DNA of 14,135 nt from Anaerolineae bacterium (GCA_003158885.1 PMLN01000292.1:1-14135), one strand, 5' to 3'; numbered from the stretch's first letter, positions 6,921-13,518 are shown. Notes: a model not told the origin generated them from the sequence alone. Translations and numbers: made by a program.

Positions 6921-7393
6921 ACTCAAAAAGCCTGTTTAACCTTTGGACGGTCATCGGAGCATTTGCCTGCGCGGGTTTTTTGCTGATCGCCACGTGGATT
7001 GGAATTCAATGGTCACACCCGCACCCGGCCTCGACCACAGGATTTGTGGCTGCCGACCTGACCGTCATTCCCCTGCCAACTGCCACCCTCAAAATCAGCA
7101 CGCCCACCATCGATCCCAACCTGGCCGCGTCGCTGACCGCACAGCCGAATCAAATCGCAATCAACGCGTATGTTCAAATCAGCGGCACCGGCACGGACGG
7201 TTTGCGAATCCGCTCCGCACCCGGCCTCAACAGCGATACGGTTTTTCGCGGCGAGGAGTCCGAGACGTTCCTGGTGAAAAACGGCCCGCAGCAAGCGGAC
7301 GGATACACCTGGTGGTATCTGGTCGCGCCATACGATAGCACGCGTGCGGGCTGGGCTGCCGCGAATTTTCTGGCCGTGGTGCCTTCGCCTTAA
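6917..7393 (+). CDS. Membrane-anchored SH3b (bacterial SH3) domain protein
   Basis: The 158-residue product has a short cytoplasmic start and one membrane helix (about 9-31), acting as a signal anchor. A Thr/Pro-rich extracellular linker (about 38-75) and a C-terminal SH3b domain (about 85-155) follow; in the latter GLRIRSAPGLNSDTVFRG, WWYLVAP and GWAAANFL are typical. SH3b domains bind peptidoglycan or other envelope partners. The start ATG overlaps the antiporter stop (ATGA), so this ATG is strongly favoured over longer forms. Coupling to a Ca2+/H+ antiporter might suggest a shared envelope or calcium role, but this is only inference from position. No enzymatic domain is present. Confidence 0.8.
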   Translation: MNSKSLFNLWTVIGAFACAGFLLIATWIGIQWSHPHPASTTGFVAADLTVIPLPTATLKISTPTIDPNLAASLTAQPNQIAINAYVQISGTGTDGLRIRSAPGLNSDTVFRGEESETFLVKNGPQQADGYTWWYLVAPYDSTRAGWAAANFLAVVPSP

Positions 7394-7398
7394 TCCAT

Positions 7399-7430
7399 TT
7401 CACCACAGAGCACACAGAGAAGACAAAGAG
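7399..7430. repeat. Short tandem ACAGAG repeat in an intergenic gap
   Basis: The gap before the DUF971 gene carries ACAGAG at 7405 and 7414 and a variant ACAAAG at 7423, with a period of nine bases, within TTCACCACAGAGCACACAGA and the bases after it. Motifs of the form ACCACAGAGACACAGAG recur between genes in many environmental genomes in my recollection. This copy looks like a worn member. Its function is unknown. Confidence 0.5.
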
Positions 7431-7448
7431 TTTTCTTAAGAGAGAAAT

Positions 7449-7796
7449 ATGACTGAAAAACCAACCAATATTACCGCCAATAAAAAGACGCGCGAGTTCA
7501 CCATTAACTGGGATGACGGGCACGCCAGCGTTTATCCTTTTGGATTATTGCGCGCAGCCTGTCCGTGCGCCTCCTGCCGAGGCGGACATGAGAACATGAC
7601 TTCCGAGCCGGATGCGAAAGTATTCGAGGTCCAACTGGAAGATTCGCCCATGACGCACATTAACAACGTTAAAGCAGTCGGCTCCTATGCACTGACCATC
7701 GTCTGGGAGGATGGCCACGACTATGGAATTTATAATTGGCACTATCTGCGTGCGTTATGTCCATGCGATGAAGACCGGAAGAAGTATGGGAGATAA
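7449..7796 (+). CDS. DUF971 / GBBH-like N-terminal domain zinc protein
   Basis: The 115-residue product is a single DUF971 domain (gamma-butyrobetaine hydroxylase-like N-terminal domain). The pattern is clear: an N-terminal strand with INWDDGHASVYPFGLLRAACPCASCRGG, a central loop, and IVWEDGHDYGIYNWHYLRALCPC. By analogy with GBBH, Cys38, Cys40, Cys43 and His90 would bind zinc. A second Cys pair (104, 106) is extra. Stand-alone DUF971 proteins occur in bacteria, sometimes linked to iron-sulfur biogenesis proteins of the Mrp/ApbC type; no such partner is in this window, so no specific role can be given. Only a weak purine-rich sequence, AAGAGAGAAAT, precedes the ATG. Its last 11 bases overlap the next gene. 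Confidence 0.88.
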   Translation: MTEKPTNITANKKTREFTINWDDGHASVYPFGLLRAACPCASCRGGHENMTSEPDAKVFEVQLEDSPMTHINNVKAVGSYALTIVWEDGHDYGIYNWHYLRALCPCDEDRKKYGR

Positions 7797-8640
7797 GAAC
7801 AAATCCAATCTGGACGCAATCACACCGTATCAGGACGTAAATGAGATTTTAAAGTTCTTTACATGCGGGGCGACACTTATTCTTAAAGAAAACCTGGCCG
7901 GTATTTATTTGACGGGTTCGCTTTCCTATGGAGCATTCCATTACGACAGAAGCGATATTGACCTTACTGTGATGTTGAAAAAACCGATCAACCCCACCGA
8001 ACTTGAAGCGATTAAGAACTTTCACAAGGAAATCGAGACAAAATTCACCCAATGGGCCAAACGGCTGGAATGTTCCTATACGCCCATCGAGATGCTGACA
8101 AACATCTTCCCGCCCAAGGAACCGCGACCATGGTATTGGGGCGGCGAAGGGATCCTTTACGAAGAAGCGCCTTATGGAAACGAATGGATCATCAACAATT
8201 ATCTACTATACCATCACGCCATTCCCCTGGCTGGACCGGATTTTAGAGAATTGACCAGTCCCGTTGAGATTGAGGAGGTTCAAAAGGCGTGCATCCGAGA
8301 CTTGTTCACGGAATGGGAACCCAAGGCCACGAGCCAAGAATGGTTCAGGGACAGCCATAACGAATCTTATTTCATTTTGAACTTATGCAGAATCCTCTGC
8401 ACCGTAATGCGCAAGTCTGCGGGTTCAAAGGATGCAGCAATATCATGGGTGAAAAGCAAATATGGGGAATGGGCAAACTTAATCAATTCAGCCGATCAAT
8501 GGCATTACGGTATTGAATTAAATCTGCAAGGGAAAAGCATTGAATTCCTTGGTTTCGTCATTAACCAAGTGTCGAAGACAGAGTTGTACGATCAATTGAG
8601 CGATGAAATCAAGCGCATCCGCGCACGGCACTTAAGTTAA
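7786..8640 (+). CDS. AadA-like nucleotidyltransferase (ANT(3'')/DUF4111 architecture)
   Basis: From the ATG at 7786 the product has 284 residues. The N-terminal nucleotidyltransferase domain has GSLSYGAFHYDRSDIDLTV at 44-62, with Asp57 and Asp59 as metal ligands and Glu95 in a place like the catalytic glutamate of AadA. The C-terminal helical domain follows AadA closely by eye: LAGPDFRELTSPV, then YFILNLCRILCTV and SKDAAISWVKSKYGEWANLI. AadA adenylylates streptomycin and spectinomycin. Chromosomal relatives in environmental bacteria are often of unknown substrate, so resistance is a possibility only. The frame extends upstream to 7711 inside the DUF971 gene. ATG 7786 is chosen because GGAAGAAG precedes it. 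The coding sequence looks richer in A and T than its neighbours and lies last in the plus-strand run, which may hint at later acquisition. Confidence 0.78.
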   Translation: MGDKNKSNLDAITPYQDVNEILKFFTCGATLILKENLAGIYLTGSLSYGAFHYDRSDIDLTVMLKKPINPTELEAIKNFHKEIETKFTQWAKRLECSYTPIEMLTNIFPPKEPRPWYWGGEGILYEEAPYGNEWIINNYLLYHHAIPLAGPDFRELTSPVEIEEVQKACIRDLFTEWEPKATSQEWFRDSHNESYFILNLCRILCTVMRKSAGSKDAAISWVKSKYGEWANLINSADQWHYGIELNLQGKSIEFLGFVINQVSKTELYDQLSDEIKRIRARHLS

Positions 8641-8659
8641 AACCGACAGACCGCAGTGT

Positions 8660-8679
8660 GCCGAAGGTTTGGGTAAACC
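8660..8679. repeat. Partial copy of the motif found after amt
   Basis: GCCGAAGGTTTGGGTAAACC resembles the reverse complement of part of the palindrome at 10657-10728 (CCGAAGGTTTGCCTAAAAACC), sharing CCGAAGGTTTG exactly. It lies between two convergent genes, and GGTTT/AAACC can form a weak 5-bp hairpin here. Common origin as a dispersed repeat is inferred. Confidence 0.35.
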
Positions 8680-8688
8680 ATCAATTGA

Positions 8689-10542
8689 TCAAGGCTTATT
8701 CGTTGAAGTCGGAGTTGGCGTTGAGGTCAAGGTCGGCGTGGCCGTCAACGTTGGAGTCAGAGTTCCAGCGGTCCCAGAAGTTGTGGGCGTAGGCGTACCA
8801 GTTGCCAGTGCGGCCAAATGTTTGGTCGCGTCGCTGTACATTTGGGAGGTCATCACACCGGCGGGCATGGCAAGCAGAGACTGCCAGGCAGTAACTGCAT
8901 CCTTCGTATCGCTGCGCTTTTCCTGAATCAATCCGGTCCAATAAAGCACCAGAGCCTTTTGCTGATCCGTTTGGGCGAGCGCCTCGGTCGAGCCAATGTG
9001 CAGGAAGGCATCCCCATAATGTCCCTCCAGATAGGAGAGGCGCATTAATGCAAGATTGGCATCGAATGAATTCGGAAAATATTCAAGGGCCTTCCGGATA
9101 TCGGTATCCGCCGAGTTGATATTATTCAATTCCAAATACGAGAGGCCGCGATAGAGATAGGCCTGCCTCAGGGTGAAATCGAGCGACAGGGCTTTCGTGG
9201 TCGCAGTAATCGCATCCTGATAAGCGCCGGTCGCCTCATAGCATTGTCCCAGCAACACATAGGCACTGCCGTCATTCGGACCATAGGTTATGTACGTTTC
9301 GAGAGGCTTGACCGCATCCGAACATTGAGCATTCGCAACATAGGCCTGACCAAGAACAAGGTAGGCCGGAAGAAGGGTCAGGTCAATTTGATTCGCCTGC
9401 TGTGCGGCGGACAGCCCCTTAGCCGTGTTTCCCTGCGCCAGATAGGCGCGGGCATACCCCAATTGAACCAGGGCGGAATCAGGCATGCGCTTGAGGGCCG
9501 CGTCGAGATCGCTGAGAGCCAGGCCGGGCAGGTTATGATTGAGATAATAATCGGCGCGCTCGAGATAGGCCTCGCCATAATTGGGATCATTCTGAATCGC
9601 CAGGTTTAACAATGAGGTGACATCGGTGTTGGGATCCCGAAGCAAATCAAGGCGCGCCATCCCAAGATGGGCCGGGGCAAAATTCTGATCGAGGTGAAGC
9701 GATACCGTATAGGCATCCAGCGCGTCCTTATAGTCGCCCTGGAAGCGGTACGCTTCGCCGATATCGTAGGGAATATCGGGCGCGGCCGGTTCGAGCACTT
9801 CGACTTGCTGCATGGCGGAAATGAAGGTGACCCAATCCCCTTTTTGATACGCAGCGAGCGCAACGTTATATTGATCCGCCGACTGCGGCGCACGCGGGGT
9901 GTTGACGTACAAGGGAGTTGCCGTATACGAAACGCCCAAGGCCGCTGCCAGCGAATTGGGGCCAGGAGTGGATGTCACCCCTTGTAATGTTTGATTGACA
10001 AAGGTGGGGGTGAGCGTAAAAGTGGGCGAAGCGCCGGGCGTATTCGTATCGAATATGCGAAAGAACGGATTGGCATTGTGACGCGGCAACATCAGGCCGC
10101 CAATCGCCAGCCCCACAACAATCACGCCGACAATAATGATAGCCGCCAGCCGCGCCAAAGGCCGGGATGTGTTCTTTGATTGAGGCTGTTCGTGCGCGAG
10201 CAGGAGCTTTTCCTCCCATGCACGCGGATGATTGAGAGAAAACGGCTGAACATTCTCATCCGGTGGAATGGCGCCAAGCAGAGTAAGGCCGCGTTTTGCA
10301 GATACGTTTTCAGGGTCGAATCTGAGCGCAGTTTGCAGGCAGTAGACACGCTCCTTATACGTCTCCACCGCAGCACTCATCCAGACCCAATAGGTGGCGT
10401 TGTTTTGATCCGTTTTCAACAGGCGCGTGAGAACATCCTTGGCGAGGGCTTTATTGCCCTCGCGCAAGGCGTTGACCGCATCCTGGAACATGGTGTCTTG
10501 GGCAGGTTCTTGTGGAGATTCTTGAGGAGCTTCTTCAGCCAT
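8689..10542 (-). CDS. Tetratricopeptide repeat protein with one membrane helix and Thr/Pro-rich tail
   Basis: The 617-residue product begins with an acidic Gln/Pro/Glu stretch and a cytoplasmic TPR-like region (about 16-92: FQDAVNALREGNKALAKDVLTRLLKTD...). One membrane helix follows at about 130-151. Beyond it lie a Thr/Pro linker and a long TPR array (about 222-560) with repeats such as PDIPYDIGEAYRFQGDYKDA, AYVLLGQCYEATGAYQDA and AYLYRGLSYLELNNINSA. The C-terminal tail (about 582-617) is almost wholly Thr, Pro, Ser and Ala. The topology puts the main array outside the membrane. TPR arrays scaffold protein complexes; the partner is unknown. No catalytic domain is present. Such proteins are common in Anaerolineae. 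It has its own promoter and is convergent with the AadA-like gene, 48 bases from it. Confidence 0.85.
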   Translation of the reverse strand: MAEEAPQESPQEPAQDTMFQDAVNALREGNKALAKDVLTRLLKTDQNNATYWVWMSAAVETYKERVYCLQTALRFDPENVSAKRGLTLLGAIPPDENVQPFSLNHPRAWEEKLLLAHEQPQSKNTSRPLARLAAIIIVGVIVVGLAIGGLMLPRHNANPFFRIFDTNTPGASPTFTLTPTFVNQTLQGVTSTPGPNSLAAALGVSYTATPLYVNTPRAPQSADQYNVALAAYQKGDWVTFISAMQQVEVLEPAAPDIPYDIGEAYRFQGDYKDALDAYTVSLHLDQNFAPAHLGMARLDLLRDPNTDVTSLLNLAIQNDPNYGEAYLERADYYLNHNLPGLALSDLDAALKRMPDSALVQLGYARAYLAQGNTAKGLSAAQQANQIDLTLLPAYLVLGQAYVANAQCSDAVKPLETYITYGPNDGSAYVLLGQCYEATGAYQDAITATTKALSLDFTLRQAYLYRGLSYLELNNINSADTDIRKALEYFPNSFDANLALMRLSYLEGHYGDAFLHIGSTEALAQTDQQKALVLYWTGLIQEKRSDTKDAVTAWQSLLAMPAGVMTSQMYSDATKHLAALATGTPTPTTSGTAGTLTPTLTATPTLTSTPTPTSTNKP

Positions 10543-10565
10543 AATCTAAAGACTACCTTAAGTTG

Positions 10566-10594
10566 ATTGTAGTATAGGGATGAGAAAGAGACAA
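10566..10594 (-). promoter_or_regulatory. Promoter of the TPR protein gene
   Basis: On the minus strand TTGTCT (10594-10589), exactly 17 bases, then TACAAT (10571-10566) make a good -35/-10 pair. It starts transcription about 16 bases before the ATG at 10542, with TTAAGG in between as a weak ribosome site. Confidence 0.65.
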
Positions 10595-10656
10595 GTGGCG
10601 AATTGTTGGAGCTGAACCCCAGAGAACCGACGAATCAATAAAAATAACAAATCGCC

Positions 10657-10728
10657 TTACGCAAAACGTCCCGAAGGCTGCCGTAATTCGAGCCTGGTTT
10701 TTAGGCAAACCTTCGGGACGGTACGTAA
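10657..10728. repeat. Long inverted repeat after amt, possible terminator or palindromic element
   Basis: CGTCCCGAAGG (10667-10677) and CCTTCGGGACG (10710-10720) pair perfectly over 11 bp. Outside them TTACG (10657-10661) pairs with CGTAA (10724-10728), and inside a small GCCT/AGGC hairpin forms. It lies 23 bases after the amt stop. On the amt strand only TTTT follows the stem, so it is at best a weak terminator. Its size and the related fragment at 8660 suggest a dispersed element. Confidence 0.65.
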
Positions 10729-10750
10729 CATCAATCAATCATTCTTCGAT

Positions 10751-11980
10751 CTACTCTACATAAGCCTCTTCGCCAAAAAGCCCTTCATCCAATCCCGCGA
10801 CTTCAATCTTCTCAGACACTCGCACAGGCGTGATCAGATTTACCACCCACAACAAAACATAAGTCAGCACAAAAGTATACACGATGGCAATGCCTGCTCC
10901 CAACAATTGGATGAGAAACTGATGAACATTACCTTCGATCAATCCGCTGACTTTGTTCACGGCGGCCGCCGCAAATAAACCGACCAAGATGGTGCCGAGC
11001 GCGCCACCCACACCATGAACGCCCCAGACATCCAAGGCATCATCCCAGCCCATGCGTCCGCGCAACATGATCGCACCATAGCAGACAAAGGCACAAATGA
11101 TACCGATCGCAGCTGCTGCCCAGGGTTGAACAAAACCAGCGGCCGGGGTAATCGTTACCAGTCCTGCGACAGCTCCAGTCATTGCGCCGACCATGCTTGG
11201 CTTCCCATTATGAATCCAATCAATGATCATCCAAGTAATCATCGCCAATGAGGCGGCAATATCCGTATTGACAAAGGCCACCGCGGCCAACCCATTAGAT
11301 CCCAGGGCGCTACCACCGTTAAAGCCAAACCAGCCAAACCACAATAAAGCCGCACCAAGCGCTACGTACGTGACGTTATGCGGCGATACCTTTTCGCCTT
11401 TTTTGATTTTGCGCTTGCCAATGATGAGAACGGATGCAAGAGCAGCAAAACCAGCGCTAGTATGCACTACGATGCCACCGGCAAAATCGGCAAATCCCAT
11501 CTGTGAAAGAAAGCCGCCTCCCCAAGCCCAATGTGCCATCGGCGTGTAAACGAGGATGCTCCAAAGAACTAGGAAGATCAAATAGCTTTTGAAGCTGACG
11601 CGGTCAGCAAACGCGCCTGTGATCAGCGCCGGAGTGATGATCGCAAACATTTCCTGGAACACAAAATACGCCATCAGCGGAATCGTCTGTGTGGAACCTG
11701 GAATCTGCATGGTAGCAGTTGCCACATTCTGCAAGCCAAAGTATTGGAAGGGATTCCCGATGAAACCTCCAATGTCTTTCCCATACATCAAACTGAATCC
11801 GCCAAAGACCCAGATGATGGTGACGATGCCCATCGAAACGAAACTTTGCATCATAATGGTCAAGACGTTCTTGCGGCGTACCAAGCCCCCATAAAAGAAC
11901 GCCAACCCAGGGGTCATAAGCATGACCAGCGCTGCGCTGATGAGAACCAGGGCAGTTGCCCCAGTATCAATATTGTTCAT
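10751..11980 (-). CDS. amt: Ammonium transporter, Amt family
   Basis: The 409-residue integral membrane protein has the Amt/MEP/Rh fold with 11 expected helices. Diagnostic segments are present: TPGLAFFYGGLVRRKNVL at 23-40, the outer-gate Phe112, the first pore histidine in GIVVHTSAG (His173), WFGWFGFNGGSALG at 214-227, and the second pore histidine in WGVHGVGGALGT (His322). The long hydrophobic run needs no cleaved signal. The C-terminal tail VSEKIEVAGLDEGLFGEEAY is the cytosolic regulatory region that contacts PII/GlnK proteins. It ends near LFGEEAY where many relatives have EHGE. No glnK is next to it. AAGGAG lies eight bases before the ATG. The upstream leader has a promoter and attenuator-like structures, so expression may be controlled by conditional termination. 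Confidence 0.97.
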   Translation of the reverse strand: MNNIDTGATALVLISAALVMLMTPGLAFFYGGLVRRKNVLTIMMQSFVSMGIVTIIWVFGGFSLMYGKDIGGFIGNPFQYFGLQNVATATMQIPGSTQTIPLMAYFVFQEMFAIITPALITGAFADRVSFKSYLIFLVLWSILVYTPMAHWAWGGGFLSQMGFADFAGGIVVHTSAGFAALASVLIIGKRKIKKGEKVSPHNVTYVALGAALLWFGWFGFNGGSALGSNGLAAVAFVNTDIAASLAMITWMIIDWIHNGKPSMVGAMTGAVAGLVTITPAAGFVQPWAAAAIGIICAFVCYGAIMLRGRMGWDDALDVWGVHGVGGALGTILVGLFAAAAVNKVSGLIEGNVHQFLIQLLGAGIAIVYTFVLTYVLLWVVNLITPVRVSEKIEVAGLDEGLFGEEAYVE

Positions 11981-12092
11981 TCGAATCTCCTTGATGATAT
12001 GGTTTGAAATTGAAATTTAAGAAGACGATTATCACCGACGAGGCTTTGTTGTGAAGTTACCCCTGATCGCCTCCTATGAAACAACCGGAATT

Positions 12093-12141
12093 AAAAAGAA
12101 AAAGCGCCGATCTTCCAATACTTATGGTTGAAGACCAGCGC
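12093..12141 (-). terminator. Intrinsic terminator inside the amt leader
   Basis: On the minus strand GCGCTGGTCTTCAA (12141-12128) pairs with TTGGAAGATCGGCGC (12118-12104) through about 12 pairs with two G-T wobbles and a 9-base loop. TTTTTCTTTTT (12103-12093) follows at once. It lies about 110 bases before the amt ATG and downstream of the promoter, so it ends transcription before the gene unless bypassed. Confidence 0.75.
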
Positions 12142-12168
12142 CTGTCGCTCTTAACTTCAATGCTCAAG
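12128..12168 (-). promoter_or_regulatory. Alternative (antiterminator-like) hairpins in the amt leader
   Basis: TTGAAG (12160-12155) pairs with CTTCAA (12133-12128), and within it AGCG (12149-12146) pairs with CGCT (12140-12137). This structure uses the same bases as the terminator's 5' arm and so excludes it. A third hairpin, CTTGAGC/GTTAAG around ATTGAA (12168-12150), would in turn block the antiterminator. Mutually exclusive folds are the hallmark of attenuation; the signal is unknown. Confidence 0.5.
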
Positions 12169-12198
12169 GGAAAAGCCAATAAGACCATTTGTGCTGCC

Positions 12199-12227
12199 AC
12201 AATACGGCGAAATTGATTGTATGACAA
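12199..12227 (-). promoter_or_regulatory. amt promoter
   Basis: On the minus strand TTGTCA (12227-12222), 17 bases, then TATTGT (12204-12199) give a vegetative-type promoter, about 220 bases before the amt ATG. Confidence 0.6.
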
Positions 12228-12298
12228 TCCATAAACCTGTCAAGGAGAAAACCGGGGGCGAAACAAAGTCAGGAATAAAATCAGGAAACCAAGAGGGA

Positions 12299-12336
12299 TA
12301 ATCATCACATTCGCCAGCCGGCGAATGTGATGATTA
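12299..12336 (-). terminator. 17-bp hairpin overlapping the AMMECR1 stop codon
   Basis: TAATCATCACATTCGCC (12299-12315) and GGCGAATGTGATGATTA (12320-12336) are exact reverse complements around AGCC. The right arm contains the TAA stop and the last bases of the AMMECR1 gene. No T-run follows on that strand, so it may act as a 3' stability element or a factor-aided terminator. Confidence 0.65.
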
Positions 12337-12903
12337 CTCATGGAATTCTTCCACCTGATAAATCAAAACCTCCAAATGTTTTTGCTTCCATGTGTTCGGC
12401 GCGGCGCCCATCTTGTAGCACAATTCTGCCAGGAATTCGGCTTTATCGGGAATCTTCTCCCAAACCTGGGGGAGAAAGGTGGCACGCCGCCAGCCATCGC
12501 GCAGGATCACGCCATCCACCTTGGGATTTAGCTTTGCAAGCAGCTCATCCGCGTCCTTGTATTCGAGCCGGTGCGGGACCGTGAGCCGGGAGACTTCGAT
12601 CTCAATTTGAGGCAATTCTTTTGGCTGGACGCGGGGAAAGCGCGGGTCTTCCAAAGCCGCGGCAATGGCATGTTCACGCACATCCAAGGCAAGCGGCTGA
12701 TAGGGTTCCAGAGCGCCTATACAGCCGCGCAGGTCGCCGCCCACGGTCAAGGTGACGAATGAAGCGCCGGATTCCATCAGGTGCGGCGTTAAGGCTGTTT
12801 CATCCAAGGGCGGAAGTTTTTCGCCGCGCACAGCAAGTTCAAGCGAGCGACGCGCAATTTGGAGCAAGGTGCGCTTTTCTTCCGGAGTTAATTTATGATC
12901 CAT
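12334..12903 (-). CDS. AMMECR1 domain protein
   Basis: From the ATG at 12903 the product has 189 residues and is a single AMMECR1 domain. It shows the invariant LRGCIG at 58-63, DPRFPRV at 86-92, EIEVSRLT at 101-108 and GWRRATFLPQVWE at 137-149. The biochemical role of the family is not settled; the conserved LRGCIG core suggests an active or ligand site. In many prokaryotes AMMECR1 is fused or linked to MEMO1-like and radical SAM genes (AmmeMemoRadiSam), which are not seen here. The frame extends to a GTG at 12924, but ATG 12903 has GGGAGGA at ideal distance. It follows the flavin reductase by 29 bases on the same strand. The stop codon is embedded in a 17-bp hairpin. Confidence 0.93.
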   Translation of the reverse strand: MDHKLTPEEKRTLLQIARRSLELAVRGEKLPPLDETALTPHLMESGASFVTLTVGGDLRGCIGALEPYQPLALDVREHAIAAALEDPRFPRVQPKELPQIEIEVSRLTVPHRLEYKDADELLAKLNPKVDGVILRDGWRRATFLPQVWEKIPDKAEFLAELCYKMGAAPNTWKQKHLEVLIYQVEEFHE

Positions 12904-12932
12904 GCTTCCTCCCGCATTCCACACAGGTAATA

Positions 12933-13418
12933 TCAGGAAATACGCACATATTGGCGGTTGTGATAAACGAGCGGCTGGCCTTCGAACTGTCTCGCCGTAA
13001 GGACTTCTCCGATAAAGATGAGGCTGGTACCGGAATCGAGCGTTTGGCGGAGGCGGCAGTCGAAATACGCCAACCCGCCCCGGATGAATGGAGCGCCGGT
13101 GTCGAGGGTGTCAGTGCCAACGCCTTCCATGCGATCCCCTGATTCATCCCCGCGTCCGGCAAAACGATCCGAGAGTTCCCTTTGGTCCGCAGAAAGGATG
13201 GTCACGCCAAAAGCTCGAGCGCGCAAAATCAGACTGGAAGTGCGTGTCGTCTTTTGGAGCGCCATCATGAGCAGGGGCGGTTCCAGCGAAATGGAGGCAA
13301 AAGAACTGACGGTCATCCCATGTCGTTCATTTTCATACGCCGCAGTAACGACCGTTACGCCGGAGGCCCAGAGACGCATGGCCTGGCGTATCGGTTCAGG
13401 TTCAACGTGTGTGCTCAT
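12933..13418 (-). CDS. Flavin reductase-like (HpaC-type) FMN-binding domain protein
   Basis: The 161-residue product has the flavin reductase-like split-barrel pattern: WASGVTVVT at 17-25, HGMTVSSFASISLEPPLLMMAL at 33-54, FGVTILSADQRELSDRFAG at 70-88, AYFDCRL at 117-123, GTSLIFIGEVL at 130-140 and PLVYHNRQYV at 149-158. Such proteins bind FMN or FAD and reduce it with NAD(P)H, usually to supply a monooxygenase. The usual GDH before the IFIGEV strand reads GTS here, so the histidine often seen is missing. No monooxygenase partner lies nearby. It is first in the operon with the AMMECR1 gene. A strong promoter ends eight bases before the ATG and no ribosome site exists, so the mRNA is probably leaderless. 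Confidence 0.92.
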   Translation of the reverse strand: MSTHVEPEPIRQAMRLWASGVTVVTAAYENERHGMTVSSFASISLEPPLLMMALQKTTRTSSLILRARAFGVTILSADQRELSDRFAGRGDESGDRMEGVGTDTLDTGAPFIRGGLAYFDCRLRQTLDSGTSLIFIGEVLTARQFEGQPLVYHNRQYVRIS

Positions 13419-13426
13419 GATTTTTT

Positions 13427-13455
13427 ATCATACTTTCGAGACGAAGCAAAGTCAA
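13427..13455 (-). promoter_or_regulatory. Promoter of the flavin reductase-AMMECR1 operon
   Basis: On the minus strand TTGACT (13455-13450), exactly 17 bases, then TATGAT (13432-13427) are near consensus. Only eight bases separate the -10 from the ATG at 13418, placing the transcript start at or beside the start codon. Confidence 0.75.
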
Positions 13456-13518
13456 GGCAGGAATCGAACCGGGGCATGATAACCGCCCTTGCCTTTTGTC
13501 CTACAATTGAGTACTATC

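Larger units (their letters stand above)
11981..12192 (-). promoter_or_regulatory. 5' leader of amt, about 210 nt, with attenuator
   Basis: From the predicted transcription start near 12192 to the amt ATG there is a long untranslated leader in which no credible coding region is seen. The first ~100 nt end in an intrinsic terminator. The part after it carries AGGAGG near 12070 without a start codon at a useful distance, and finally the true AAGGAG ribosome site beside the ATG. No known riboswitch consensus that I can recall (including the glutamine-binding glnA motif) fits. The 12193-12333 part upstream of the start holds only the promoter and the end hairpin of the AMMECR1 gene. Confidence 0.55.

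Noticed and set aside
8700..8800. Repetitive GTTGGCGTTGAGGTC-like stretch as a CRISPR or tandem array
   Set aside because: It is the coding sequence of the Thr/Pro-rich tail of the TPR protein read on the other strand; the repetition reflects the amino acid composition.
10553..10738. A 61-codon minus-strand frame between amt and the TPR gene
   Set aside because: It runs through the inverted repeat and the TPR promoter, has no ribosome site and no recognisable product.
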